Assembly (NCBI GenBank): GCA_038521865.1
Contig: JBCBKO010000003.1
Span: 310,001 to 374,000, forward strand
Reading direction: 5' to 3'
From: CALBPI01 sp038521865
Lineage (GTDB): Bacteria > Pseudomonadota > Gammaproteobacteria > Steroidobacterales > Woeseiaceae
DNA: 64,000 bases
Shown here: piece after piece, positions 43,870 to 51,606 of the stretch
Layout: each line of letters opens with the position of its first letter
Numbering within the stretch: the first letter of the stretch is position 1
Position numbers and translations under genes: made by a program
Notes under the pieces: generated by a model
Databases searched by the model: none
The model's input: only the letters and a program-made list of their open reading frames with translations
Told to the model about the DNA's origin: nothing

Positions 43870-44201
43870 TACTGAGCTTCTTCTTGTTCCCGTACCAGAT
43901 CGGGTGGTATGTCCCAGAGCTTTTCAAGATTATAAAACTCACGCACACGAGGCAGCATGACGTGCACAAGCGCGTCCTGCAGGTCGACCAGCACCCAGCC
44001 GCCTTCGCCATCCCCTTCCACACCGAGCGGCCGGTGACCGGCGTGTTTCATGGTTTCAACGAGGTTTTGGGCAACGGATTTCACGTGGCGGTCTGAGGTA
44101 CCGCTGGCGATTACCATGAAATCGGTCATGCTGGTGAGTGCGCGGACATCGATCTTGCGGATATCCTGCGCCTTGGCGTCTTCCAGGGCTGAGACGATCA
44201 T
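43869..44201 (-). CDS. rsfS: ribosomal silencing factor RsfS
   Basis: 110 residues from ATG 44201, which has GAGG 10 nt upstream. Binds L14 on the 50S subunit and blocks subunit joining in starvation. Seen: MTDFMVIASGTSDRHVKSVAQN, GEGGWVLVDLQDALVHVMLP and YNLEKLW. The family N-terminus usually starts about eight residues earlier; the frame upstream reads IETEAIAD with an ATT in the expected place, so a non-canonical start at 44225 is possible. Confidence 0.94.
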   Translation of the reverse strand: MIVSALEDAKAQDIRKIDVRALTSMTDFMVIASGTSDRHVKSVAQNLVETMKHAGHRPLGVEGDGEGGWVLVDLQDALVHVMLPRVREFYNLEKLWDIPPDLVREQEEAQ

Positions 44202-44227
44202 GTCTGCAATCGCCTCGGTTTCAATGG

Positions 44228-44929
44228 TTACGATGGGTCTGATCCTCCCTCTGTCTGGCTGCGGCTAGCCGTGTCGTCCATGCCAATACTGTAGCACTTT
44301 GCCTGGTCCAGCAGTTCCCTAACCCGCTCCGGTAAGAGGTAACGCGGATCGATACCCTTACTGACAAGCGTGCGGATGCTGCTGGACGAGATTTCGAGCT
44401 GCGTGACCTCATGAATATAAATCGCCCCGGCACTGGTCTTGTGCAGGTCATCCACTAATTCCGTGCCTCTGTCGCGCACCAAATTCCCAAGGGCACCTCG
44501 GCTAGGCGCTTTCCAACCCGGCCGATGCGCTACAACCACGTGAGCCAGCTTCAGAATATCGCGCCAGCGATACCATTTCGGCAGGCTCAGGAACGAATCC
44601 ATACCCAGGAGCAGGCAGATGGGCACCGCCTCGAGCTCCTCTCGCAACGACTCCAACGAGTCTACTGAATAAGACAAACCTGAACGCCGCACCTCGCGAT
44701 CATCGAGCACAAAGCCAGGTTGGTGCTCAATGGCAGCTTTCAGCATGCGCACCCTGAGGTCGGCATCGGCGATTGGCGCCGCACGGTGGGGCGGATTACC
44801 TACCGGCATAAACCGAACCTGCCTGAGGCGCAGCGCGTGCAGCAACTCGTAAGCGGACCTCAGATGCCCAAAGTGAACCGGATCAAAGGTACCGCCGAAA
44901 ATACCGACCGGGGCCGAACGCGCGTTCAT
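44228..44929 (-). CDS. nadD: nicotinate-nucleotide adenylyltransferase
   Basis: 233 residues. Adenylates nicotinate mononucleotide in NAD synthesis. Seen: GIFGGTFDPVHFGHL with the HXGH nucleotidyltransferase motif, LLGMDSFLSLPKWYRW and the C-terminal ISSSSIRTLVSKG. Between holA (1-nt gap) and rsfS (26 nt), the usual gammaproteobacterial order. Confidence 0.95.
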   Translation of the reverse strand: MNARSAPVGIFGGTFDPVHFGHLRSAYELLHALRLRQVRFMPVGNPPHRAAPIADADLRVRMLKAAIEHQPGFVLDDREVRRSGLSYSVDSLESLREELEAVPICLLLGMDSFLSLPKWYRWRDILKLAHVVVAHRPGWKAPSRGALGNLVRDRGTELVDDLHKTSAGAIYIHEVTQLEISSSSIRTLVSKGIDPRYLLPERVRELLDQAKCYSIGMDDTASRSQTEGGSDPS

Positions 44930-44930
44930 A

Positions 44931-45956
44931 TCAAGCCGCCGACATCAGCGCTCGCCCGGTGGCGATCTGAAAGACGATTTCGGTCAGCAGTCGCCAGGGG
45001 TCTTCCCGCAGGCGCCCTTTGGCCGCGGCGTCGGCTTGCTCGCACTTGACCAACAGACTTGCGAGTGAGTGTGCATCTTGGCGCTCAACCGCCGAGTGCA
45101 GCAACGGTTGCCGCGTCTTCCAAACCCGCTGGGCAGATGACGCACTCGCGAACGACGCGCCGGCATCCATTGCATCCCGCATGCCGGCCAACAGGCGCAC
45201 CTCGCGCACTATCGACCACAGCACCAGCACGGGAACAACACCTTCCTGCTGAAGTTTGCGTAGCATCCTGAGGGCCCTCTGAGCACGACCGGACAGCGCC
45301 TCATCCGCGAGCAGGAAGACATCGAATCTCGCATTATCCCCCATCGCCTCGCCGATCTGCTCGACGGTAAGGGCCTGCCCTGGATAGAGCATGGCGAGCT
45401 TGTCGATTTCTTGTTTCGCCGCAAGCAGGTTTCCCTCGACGCGACGTGCCATCTGCAACACCGCATCACGCTCGGCACTCAACCCTGCCTGCGCGAGGCG
45501 GGCATTGATCCAAGCAGGGAGATCTTTCGCCTGCAATGGCCAGATGCGTACCAGTGCGCCGCCTGCATCGATGGCCTTCACCCATTTGGCGTTAATTCCG
45601 GAGCCAGTCAACTTCGGCACGGAGACGACCACCATGGTGAGTTCCGGCATCGATGTTGCCAGCTCGCCCAGGACTTTCGCACCCTTATCGCCGGGCTTTC
45701 CCGTCGGCAGTCTGAGATCGATAAGCCTGTGTTCTGCGAACAAACCTAAGGCTTGAGTGGACGCCTGAAGACCATCCCAGTCGAATCCACGCTCGGCGAC
45801 CATGAGCTCCCGGTGCTCAAATCCCCGATCCTTTGCTTCAGCGAAAATCAGGTCACGCGCTTCGGAAACCAACAGAGGTTCGTCGCCACTAACCAGGTAG
45901 ATGGGCGCCAGTCCCTTGCGGAGCGTCGCCTGCAGTCTGTCAGGGCTGACTTTCAA
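44931..45956 (-). CDS. holA: DNA polymerase III delta subunit
   Basis: About 341 residues. Clamp-loader subunit that opens the beta sliding clamp. Family pattern: LKVSPDRLQATLRKGLAPIYLVSGDEPLLVSEA at the N-terminus, then GFDWDGLQASTQALGLFAEHRLIDLRLPTGKPG. I prefer a TTG start at 45956, which aligns with E. coli HolA; an ATG at 46004 would add 16 residues and overlap the Trm112-like gene more. lptE, usually upstream, is absent here. Confidence 0.9.
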   Translation of the reverse strand: MKVSPDRLQATLRKGLAPIYLVSGDEPLLVSEARDLIFAEAKDRGFEHRELMVAERGFDWDGLQASTQALGLFAEHRLIDLRLPTGKPGDKGAKVLGELATSMPELTMVVVSVPKLTGSGINAKWVKAIDAGGALVRIWPLQAKDLPAWINARLAQAGLSAERDAVLQMARRVEGNLLAAKQEIDKLAMLYPGQALTVEQIGEAMGDNARFDVFLLADEALSGRAQRALRMLRKLQQEGVVPVLVLWSIVREVRLLAGMRDAMDAGASFASASSAQRVWKTRQPLLHSAVERQDAHSLASLLVKCEQADAAAKGRLREDPWRLLTEIVFQIATGRALMSAA

Positions 45957-46209
45957 TGTCGGACAGGCTGATCGCGGAATCAGGCAAAAGGGACACAAGA
46001 CCATCCACTACGGGGTAGATCCGTTGGCCATCCTGAGTCACCAAACCCGCGGGTAGCGCTTCGGTCACAGGGGCGCCACCATTGTTGCTCACTGTGCTTC
46101 CAGCTATCGCGCGGTTAAGCGCTTCTAGCTCTTCGCTGCGCGCTTTGCGCAAAGCTTGGTGTGTAAGGGGACAACACGCGATGTCGAGTAATTTCTCTTC
46201 CATACTCAC
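45940..46209 (-). CDS. Trm112-family small protein
   Basis: 89 residues. The ends match Trm112/YcaR: LLDIACCPLTHQAL and QRIYPVVDGLVSLLPDSAI. The middle has the longer insert (EELEALNRAIAGSTVSNNGG) of a recognised bacterial subgroup. The canonical four-cysteine zinc site is reduced to one Cys pair at CCP, so zinc is probably not bound. In eukaryotes Trm112 activates methyltransferases; the bacterial role is unclear. First gene of the leftward block to tldD; divergent from the MerC-like gene. Confidence 0.8.
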   Translation of the reverse strand: MSMEEKLLDIACCPLTHQALRKARSEELEALNRAIAGSTVSNNGGAPVTEALPAGLVTQDGQRIYPVVDGLVSLLPDSAISLSDIESQP

Positions 46210-46297
46210 ATTGTCGCGAGAATACGCGGCTACCGCCAGTAGCGGTCAAATCCGATTAACCAAGGAACGGTTGGCGATTTCATAAGGTTTGCTGCGC

Positions 46298-46320
46298 AAA
46301 ATGTAATAATATAACATTTC
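46298..46320. promoter_or_regulatory. Zur-box-like palindrome
   Basis: A 23-bp palindrome, AAATGTAATA-A-TATAACATTT with flanking A and C, differing from perfect symmetry at one inner pair and at its ends. It closely follows the proteobacterial Zur consensus GAAATGTTATANTATAACATTTC. A weak promoter (TTTGCT 46288-46293, TATAAC 46310-46315, 16-nt spacer) overlaps it, so zinc-loaded Zur would block transcription of the MerC-like gene, and perhaps of the divergent Trm112-like gene 90 nt away. Confidence 0.75.
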
Positions 46321-46395
46321 GTCATTACTCAGGATGGACGAGTCCACATACGACAGTTCTTTGTCCGCAAACATGCCACGATCGATCGTGTCGGG

Positions 46396-46752
46396 ATGCT
46401 GCTCTCAGCAGCCTGCGTATTGCACTGTGCGCTGATTCCGCTGATCCTCATCTTCGGCAGCACACACGCCTTTGGTGGTGCTGCGATGGACGAGTTCATC
46501 CATATCGCAATGGGGGTTGTAGTGATACCCGTCAGCGGACTCGCATTCTGGGGCGGCTGGCTGCGCCATCGACGTGATCACGTGTTGGTGATCGGCACGC
46601 TAGGCATGCTGTTGATCGTCGTCGGCGCGACAGTGATGCACGATTGGCTCGGTTTGGTTGGCGACGTTGTCGTCACCACTGCGGGTAGCGTCCTGTTGAT
46701 CTACGCGCACTGGCAGAATCAGGCCTGCGGCTGCGCAAAGTCCGCAGAATAA
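46396..46752 (+). CDS. MerC-domain membrane protein, 5' end possibly frameshifted
   Basis: 118 residues from the ATG used here. Four membrane helices, the first holding VLHCALIPLILIFG, the conserved Cys/His of MerC-like transporters, and a C-terminal CGCAKSAE. Relatives usually start with a short polar leader and (I/V)DRVGM before this helix; those residues are encoded upstream in the same frame (codons 46381-46398), but there is no start codon in that frame. An ATG at 46334 in frame +2 reads a plausible leader ending ANMPR that would join in register after a -1 shift near 46381. Probably metal uptake, given the Zur-like site. Confidence 0.75.
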   Translation: MLLSAACVLHCALIPLILIFGSTHAFGGAAMDEFIHIAMGVVVIPVSGLAFWGGWLRHRRDHVLVIGTLGMLLIVVGATVMHDWLGLVGDVVVTTAGSVLLIYAHWQNQACGCAKSAE

Positions 46753-47832
46753 TCAAGGCCAGCGCGCGGCGATCTCAGCCTCGTCATAGCCTTGCAGGAG
46801 TGCCTTCGCAGCCTCCCGTTCATGCGCGTCGGGCATGAATCTCTCATCCACGCTGAGGCACCACAGCAATAGCCGGGTAGCTTCCTTTTCACGACCCTCG
46901 GCAAGTAACACCGCGAGATAATTGCGGGCGAACAGCAACGCCGGCTCATAACGCTCCCACGTTTTCATTTTGTCGAGAAACCAAGGCAACGCCTGGGGGT
47001 CTTCCGGGTGCGTCTCCCAATAGGATTTCAAACGCTGAAGCCCACCAACCGAGTTATCGCGACTGAAGAAAGCGTACGCCTGATCCAGGGCCATCTGGCG
47101 CTCCCTTTCGACCGCCTGAAGCGCCTGTTGTGCCTTTCGCTCCTCGAGAGGCGCTCGCTCAATGGGAATGCCCAGCGCAGCATGGTGGTGATAAAACACA
47201 AGCCCGGTGGACACAAAGAGTGCGAATGTTTGTAACACGCCAACCAGTAGCGAGAGCATCCCGGCCCCGAACCCGCCCTGACTGCGCAGCCACGCGGCGA
47301 CCAGACCGGCGACGAACCAGATCAGTATGATCTTGAGGTAGTCGAGTTTCAGGACGCCAATGACATGCAGCAGGCCCTTAAAGTTCAGAAATCCTAAGGG
47401 TGTGCCGTTCACCGCCATCACACCCAGCGCAGCCGGAATGAATGGAGCCGTCAGGAGCAGATAGGCAAAGGCAGCGTTCTCACCCAACTTTGCTCCGATA
47501 GCGATCAGAAGCAAATTGTAGAAAACAAAAATCAGCCAGGGTGAGAACGCCCATAGCGATCGAAAATAATCGAAAACTGCGGACTCAGCCGCAGGCAAAG
47601 CACGCCCCAACGCTAACGAGCGCGTGACAATGGTCGTGAACTTGAAGAACGCCGACGTCGCATAAATCAGAATGATGATGCCGAACACCATCGTGAACTG
47701 ACTGCGCACCAACGAAAACCCCATCGCGAGCAGAAATGAAATCAGGGCTGCAAATAGAAGGATTCGTGCATCGAGGACCAATTCCGCGGTGTCGCGCAGC
47801 AGCGTTATGAGCGGTAGCGGTTCACGACTCAT
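46753..47832 (-). CDS. multi-pass membrane protein with C-terminal TPR-like region
   Basis: 359 residues from ATG 47832. About six hydrophobic helices in residues 15-225 (e.g. ILLFAALISFLLAMGFSLV, FTMVFGIIILIYATSAFF, WLIFVFYNLLLIAIGA), then a charged helical tail with paired-helix pattern (SVGGLQRLKSYWETHPEDPQ onward, ALLFARNYLAVLLAEGREKEA) like tetratricopeptides. No family recognised. Overlaps the end of yidD by 11 nt, so it belongs to the cysS-sufE-yidD transcript. A longer frame to 47955 lies inside yidD and is rejected. Confidence 0.75.
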   Translation of the reverse strand: MSREPLPLITLLRDTAELVLDARILLFAALISFLLAMGFSLVRSQFTMVFGIIILIYATSAFFKFTTIVTRSLALGRALPAAESAVFDYFRSLWAFSPWLIFVFYNLLLIAIGAKLGENAAFAYLLLTAPFIPAALGVMAVNGTPLGFLNFKGLLHVIGVLKLDYLKIILIWFVAGLVAAWLRSQGGFGAGMLSLLVGVLQTFALFVSTGLVFYHHHAALGIPIERAPLEERKAQQALQAVERERQMALDQAYAFFSRDNSVGGLQRLKSYWETHPEDPQALPWFLDKMKTWERYEPALLFARNYLAVLLAEGREKEATRLLLWCLSVDERFMPDAHEREAAKALLQGYDEAEIAARWP

Positions 47833-48064
47833 GCTCTGACTCGACACCAGGAACCGGGTCATAGCCCTGTCCACCCCAAGGGTGACATCGACAGACCCTT
47901 CGCAAGCCCAGCCAACCGCCGCGCAGCACGCCATGAGCCTGGATCGCCTCCGCACAGTAGCGAGAGCAGGTGGGTTGAAAGCGACAATTACTGCCGAGCA
48001 TCGGAGAGATCCAGCGCTGATACCCTTGGATCAGCTTAAGCGCAACGCGCTGCGCCAGGTTCAT
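47822..48064 (-). CDS. yidD: membrane protein insertion efficiency factor YidD
   Basis: 80 residues. Family signature LIQGYQRWISPMLGSNCRFQ and PTCSRYCAEAIQAHGVLRGGWLGLRRVCRCHPWG: three conserved Cys and an amphipathic membrane-binding helix. It helps YidC insert proteins. It is normally found between rnpA and yidC; here it sits behind sufE (4-nt overlap) away from that locus. Confidence 0.93.
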   Translation of the reverse strand: MNLAQRVALKLIQGYQRWISPMLGSNCRFQPTCSRYCAEAIQAHGVLRGGWLGLRRVCRCHPWGGQGYDPVPGVESEHES

Positions 48065-48486
48065 GCGGCGTCGCTGATCGACTGCGCCAATCCGCGAATC
48101 CTCTCGAGCATGGCGTAGAGTCCATTCGCACGGCTGGGACTGAGGTGGTTGTCCAATCCAAGTGCCGAAACAAAGCTCGCCGGGTCTTTCGCGATGTCGC
48201 CAGCAGGCGCGTCGCTGTACAACCGCATCAGCACCGCGATCAGTCCGGAAACAATCGCGGCGTCGCTGATGGCTCTGAATACCACTCGGTTGCCGTCGGC
48301 GTGCGCCTGCAACCAGACCTGCGACTGACACCCCGAGACCTTATCGCTGTCGAGCCGTTCTGACTCTGGAAACTCAGGCAGCTCGCGACCGAGATCAATC
48401 AGGTATTGATAACGGTCCAGCCAATTGTCGAACACCTCGAACTCCTCGATGAGTTCAGCTTCGCGCGCGGCGATCGTGTCGGTCAT
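48061..48486 (-). CDS. sufE: SufE-family sulfur acceptor
   Basis: 141 residues. Accepts persulfide sulfur from a SufS-type cysteine desulfurase through C53 in SGCQSQVW and enhances its activity. The helical ELIEEFEVFDNWLDRYQYLIDLG start is typical. No sufS adjoins; the gene is coupled to cysS (4-nt overlap) and yidD. It could be CsdE instead; the sequence alone does not decide. Confidence 0.9.
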   Translation of the reverse strand: MTDTIAAREAELIEEFEVFDNWLDRYQYLIDLGRELPEFPESERLDSDKVSGCQSQVWLQAHADGNRVVFRAISDAAIVSGLIAVLMRLYSDAPAGDIAKDPASFVSALGLDNHLSPSRANGLYAMLERIRGLAQSISDAA

Positions 48487-49880
48487 TGCGCGCCTCCGCC
48501 TGCGACTCTTTGCCAGCGCGTACCGTCGGGGCCATCGCTGATGCGAATGCCCTGCTCGGTGAGCAGATCGCGAATCCGATCCGCCTCGCCGAAATCACGC
48601 GCCGCTTTTGCGCTTGCTCGATCCGCGATCAGCTGTTCGATCGAGGCGACATCCAGATCGCCCTGATCCGCCGCGAACCAGTCGTCCGGGTTGTCAGCAA
48701 GCAAACCGATGACGGCACCACCGGCGCGAATCGCACCCGCGAGCTCGCACTGCGTTCGGATTTCATCACTACTGTTCAATGCCCGCACTAACTCGAATAG
48801 CGCAGCAAGAGCCTTCGGTGTGTTGAGATCATCAGCGAGCGCTGCAAGTACGGACTCGGGAATCGTGTCTGCCGCAGGGATCAGCTTGCCAGCCGCCGCA
48901 TCGGCGCGCTGAAGTGCGGTGTACATACGATCCAACTTACGCGTCGCCTCGGTGAGCGTGTTGTCCGTCCAGTCCAACGGTTGCCGGTAGTGCGCCGACA
49001 GCAGGGCTAGTCGGATCGCCTCGCCTTTTGCCTCATCGCGAAGATCACGCACCAGCAGGACATTGCCCAAAGACTTCGACATCTTTGTCGAATTCATGCT
49101 GAGAAAGCCGTTGTGCATCCAGAAGTTCACAAACGATTTACCACCATGGGCACAGGTGCTCTGGGCGCGCTCATTCTCGTGGTGCGGAAAGACAAGGTCT
49201 TGCCCACCACCGTGGATATCGATCTGATCGCCGAGGTGCTTCTCAATCATCGCGGAACATTCGATGTGCCAACCTGGACGACCGCGACCCCAGGGACTCT
49301 CCCAGCCAGGCTCATCATCCGCAGCCGGCTTCCACAAAACAAAGTCGGCGGGATGTCGCTTATAGGGCGCAACCTCCACGCGAGCACCGGCAATCATCTC
49401 TTTGAGGTCTCTTCCCGAGAGCGAGCCATAATCGTCGAATGATTCGACGCTGAACAGCACGTGACCTTCAGCAGCATACGCGTGGCCGTCTTCGACCAAC
49501 CGCGCAATCATGTCGCACATCTCTTCGATATGCTCTGTGGCGTGTGGTTCGATATCGGGGGGCAACACTCCCAGCGCACCCATGTCCTCGTGGTAGGCCT
49601 CACGATAGCGCGCCGAAATCTCACCGATGCTGCAGCACTGCTCCTTCGCCGCCTTGTTGATCTTGTCATCGACGTCAGTGATGTTTCGTGCGTAGGTCAC
49701 GTCGAGATACGTGCGCAGCAACCGCACCAAGACGTCGAAAACAACGGCAGGACGCGCATTGCCGATATGGGCGAAGTTGTAGACAGTTGGCCCGCATACG
49801 TAGACCGTGGCCTTTCCCGGTACCAAAGGCTCAAAGGGACGCTTTTCGCCGGCGCTTGTATCAAAAAGCTGCAAATTCAT
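48483..49880 (-). CDS. cysS: cysteinyl-tRNA synthetase
   Basis: 465 residues (E. coli 461). Class I synthetase: PTVYNFAHIGNARPAVVFDV (HIGH-like), zinc ligands including CGPTVY and ECSAMIEKHLG and HHENERAQSTCAHGG, and KMSKSLGN. Charges tRNA-Cys. First gene of cysS-sufE-yidD. It sits beside hisI, which is divergent across about 150 nt. Confidence 0.97.
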   Translation of the reverse strand: MNLQLFDTSAGEKRPFEPLVPGKATVYVCGPTVYNFAHIGNARPAVVFDVLVRLLRTYLDVTYARNITDVDDKINKAAKEQCCSIGEISARYREAYHEDMGALGVLPPDIEPHATEHIEEMCDMIARLVEDGHAYAAEGHVLFSVESFDDYGSLSGRDLKEMIAGARVEVAPYKRHPADFVLWKPAADDEPGWESPWGRGRPGWHIECSAMIEKHLGDQIDIHGGGQDLVFPHHENERAQSTCAHGGKSFVNFWMHNGFLSMNSTKMSKSLGNVLLVRDLRDEAKGEAIRLALLSAHYRQPLDWTDNTLTEATRKLDRMYTALQRADAAAGKLIPAADTIPESVLAALADDLNTPKALAALFELVRALNSSDEIRTQCELAGAIRAGGAVIGLLADNPDDWFAADQGDLDVASIEQLIADRASAKAARDFGEADRIRDLLTEQGIRISDGPDGTRWQRVAGGGAQ

Positions 49881-50032
49881 GATTTAACGAAAAAGTTGCA
49901 CACCAGAATGGCGTACTCGATTTAAAGTTTACCACGTTGAGGCCCGCCGCATTTCGCCACAGCATGGGAACCGGCTATACTCTCGGCCCGAAAATTCCCG
50001 GGCCAACAACCCGCCCTAGCTGCGAGCAGATT

Positions 50033-50524
50033 ATGCAATCCCCCAAATTTGAAGCCAGGCGAACCGTCGAACAAGTTGAGGAAGGCTACGACCTCGCGCC
50101 CAAGTTCGATGAACACGGTTTGATTCCTGTCGTCACTACTGACTACGCCAGCGGCGAGCTCCTGATGCAGGGTTACATGAATGACGAGGCGCTGCGTCAG
50201 ACCATCAAGACCGGCGAAGCACATTACTACTCTCGTTCGAGAGAGGTCCTCTGGCACAAAGGCGCAACGAGCGGACTCACCCAAATCGTGAAGGCGCTGC
50301 TGATCGATGATGATCAGGATTGTGTATGGCTGCGCGTAGACGTTCAGGGCGGCGCGTCGTGCCATGTCGGATATCGCTCCTGCTTCTATCGCAGCGTCCC
50401 GGTCGGCACAGACTACGCACAAAGCAACGAGGATGGTGCGGTCACATTGACGTTCACGGAATCGGAGAAGGTCTTCGATCCTATCGAAGTCTACGGCGAC
50501 GCGCCGAACCCAACCAAGCTATAA
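50033..50524 (+). CDS. hisI: phosphoribosyl-AMP cyclohydrolase
   Basis: 163 residues, stand-alone (not fused to HisE). Opens the purine ring of PR-AMP in histidine synthesis. Seen: GLIPVVTTDYASGELLMQGYMNDEAL, SREVLWHKGATSG, and zinc/magnesium sites VDVQGGASCHVGYRSCFY. An extension of about 30 residues beyond the catalytic core lies at each end. ATG 50033 is chosen by family; a -10-like TATACT is at 49977. Last housekeeping gene before the photosynthesis cluster. Confidence 0.92.
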   Translation: MQSPKFEARRTVEQVEEGYDLAPKFDEHGLIPVVTTDYASGELLMQGYMNDEALRQTIKTGEAHYYSRSREVLWHKGATSGLTQIVKALLIDDDQDCVWLRVDVQGGASCHVGYRSCFYRSVPVGTDYAQSNEDGAVTLTFTESEKVFDPIEVYGDAPNPTKL

Positions 50525-50576
50525 AAAAGAAAGCGCCGAGTGGGACGACACGGCGCAGCCTAATGGAGGGAGTTGT

Positions 50577-50602
50577 GCGCGGATTCTTCCGCGCCTTTTT
50601 TT
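50577..50602 (+). terminator. Rho-independent terminator of hisI
   Basis: GCGCGG-ATTCTT-CCGCGC, then C and seven T: a strong rightward terminator 52 nt after the hisI stop. Confidence 0.9.
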
Positions 50603-50622
50603 ATTATTGTTTGGGACACAGC

Positions 50623-50649
50623 GGTGACAGCAGCAAAGCTGCTGTCACC
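50623..50649. terminator. perfect 12-bp hairpin at the 3' end of the puf transcript
   Basis: GGTGACAGCAGC-AAA-GCTGCTGTCACC, 12 nt after the pufM stop on the minus strand. No T run follows leftward, so it is likelier a 3' stabiliser or a Rho-type end than a classical terminator. Note it is identical in stem on both strands. Confidence 0.7.
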
Positions 50650-50661
50650 ATCAGTGCTTTC

Positions 50662-51591
50662 CTAGAAGCTCGGCGCCGGTACGAAACCGTGCTCGAGACC
50701 CCACAGATACCAGTTAGTCACAACAGGCCCGGTAATCAGAATCCCAATGGCGCCCGTAAACGTCGTCAGGATCGCGAACCACAAAGCCCACCGGTGAATC
50801 GATTCCATGCTCGCGTTGAAGCCCATGGTCCAGCGCCAGAACAACGCACCGCGCTCAGAAGCCGTACCGCGGTCAACGATCTGCTCGATCTCCCGGTGCG
50901 CGCCGTAGCGATCCGTCGCCAGAATGGTCGCGCCGTGCATTGCGAACAGCAGCACCGATCCATACAGGAACGTGATCGACAGCATGTGGAACGGGTTGTA
51001 GAACAAGTTGCCGTAGCGAATCGAAAAGTTCTGCGTCCAGTCGAGATGCGTGAAGATCCCGAACGGTACCGCTTCCGACCAGGCACCCATCGCGATCGGG
51101 CGGATGAAGCCCAGCACGAGGTACAGGAAGATCGCAGAGGCAAATGCCCACGCAATGTGCGTTCCCATATTGAGCGCGCGAGCTCTGCGGTACATGCGCA
51201 GCCACCACAAAAGGATGGAGATCGTGAGGAACATGCCCGCCATGAGCCACCATCCCCCATCATTCATTGGTGGGATGCTAAGGCCATACTTCGCCGGCGG
51301 CGGATCCAGAGACAACCAGAAGAGGTTGCGTAAAAACTCCCGCGGATCGTAATCGACCTGCGCCAGCATGTTCCAACCGATGATCTCGAATGCGATGAAA
51401 CCGCACAGCAGGGAGATGAATCCTAGTCCACCCAAATAGAACGGGCCGACCTGAGCATCTCCGATTTTTCCGAACCAGTAATTGAAAGAACCCTTAGTGC
51501 GTTCGAACAACGACTGGTCGATTTCAACGCCCGGCTCAGGCTCTTCAGGATGAACCTGAACCCGCGTGATGATGTTTTGATATTCAGCCAT
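50662..51591 (-). CDS. pufM: photosynthetic reaction centre subunit M
   Basis: 309 residues, five membrane helices. Binds, with L, the bacteriochlorophyll special pair, bacteriopheophytin and quinones. Seen: NPFHMLSITFLYGSVLLFAMHGATILAT (His ligands of bacteriochlorophyll and iron), RWTMGFNASMESIHRWALW (iron His) and the N-terminal YQNIITRVQV. Follows pufL after 15 nt. No pufC reading frame follows; the next gene is convergent hisI. Confidence 0.98.
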   Translation of the reverse strand: MAEYQNIITRVQVHPEEPEPGVEIDQSLFERTKGSFNYWFGKIGDAQVGPFYLGGLGFISLLCGFIAFEIIGWNMLAQVDYDPREFLRNLFWLSLDPPPAKYGLSIPPMNDGGWWLMAGMFLTISILLWWLRMYRRARALNMGTHIAWAFASAIFLYLVLGFIRPIAMGAWSEAVPFGIFTHLDWTQNFSIRYGNLFYNPFHMLSITFLYGSVLLFAMHGATILATDRYGAHREIEQIVDRGTASERGALFWRWTMGFNASMESIHRWALWFAILTTFTGAIGILITGPVVTNWYLWGLEHGFVPAPSF

Positions 51592-51606
51592 GATGAATGT
51601 CTTCCT

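Noticed and set aside
50320..51333. Plus-strand frame of 337 residues opposite pufM
   Set aside because: Starts inside hisI in another frame and runs antisense to pufM; very Arg-rich, no motif.
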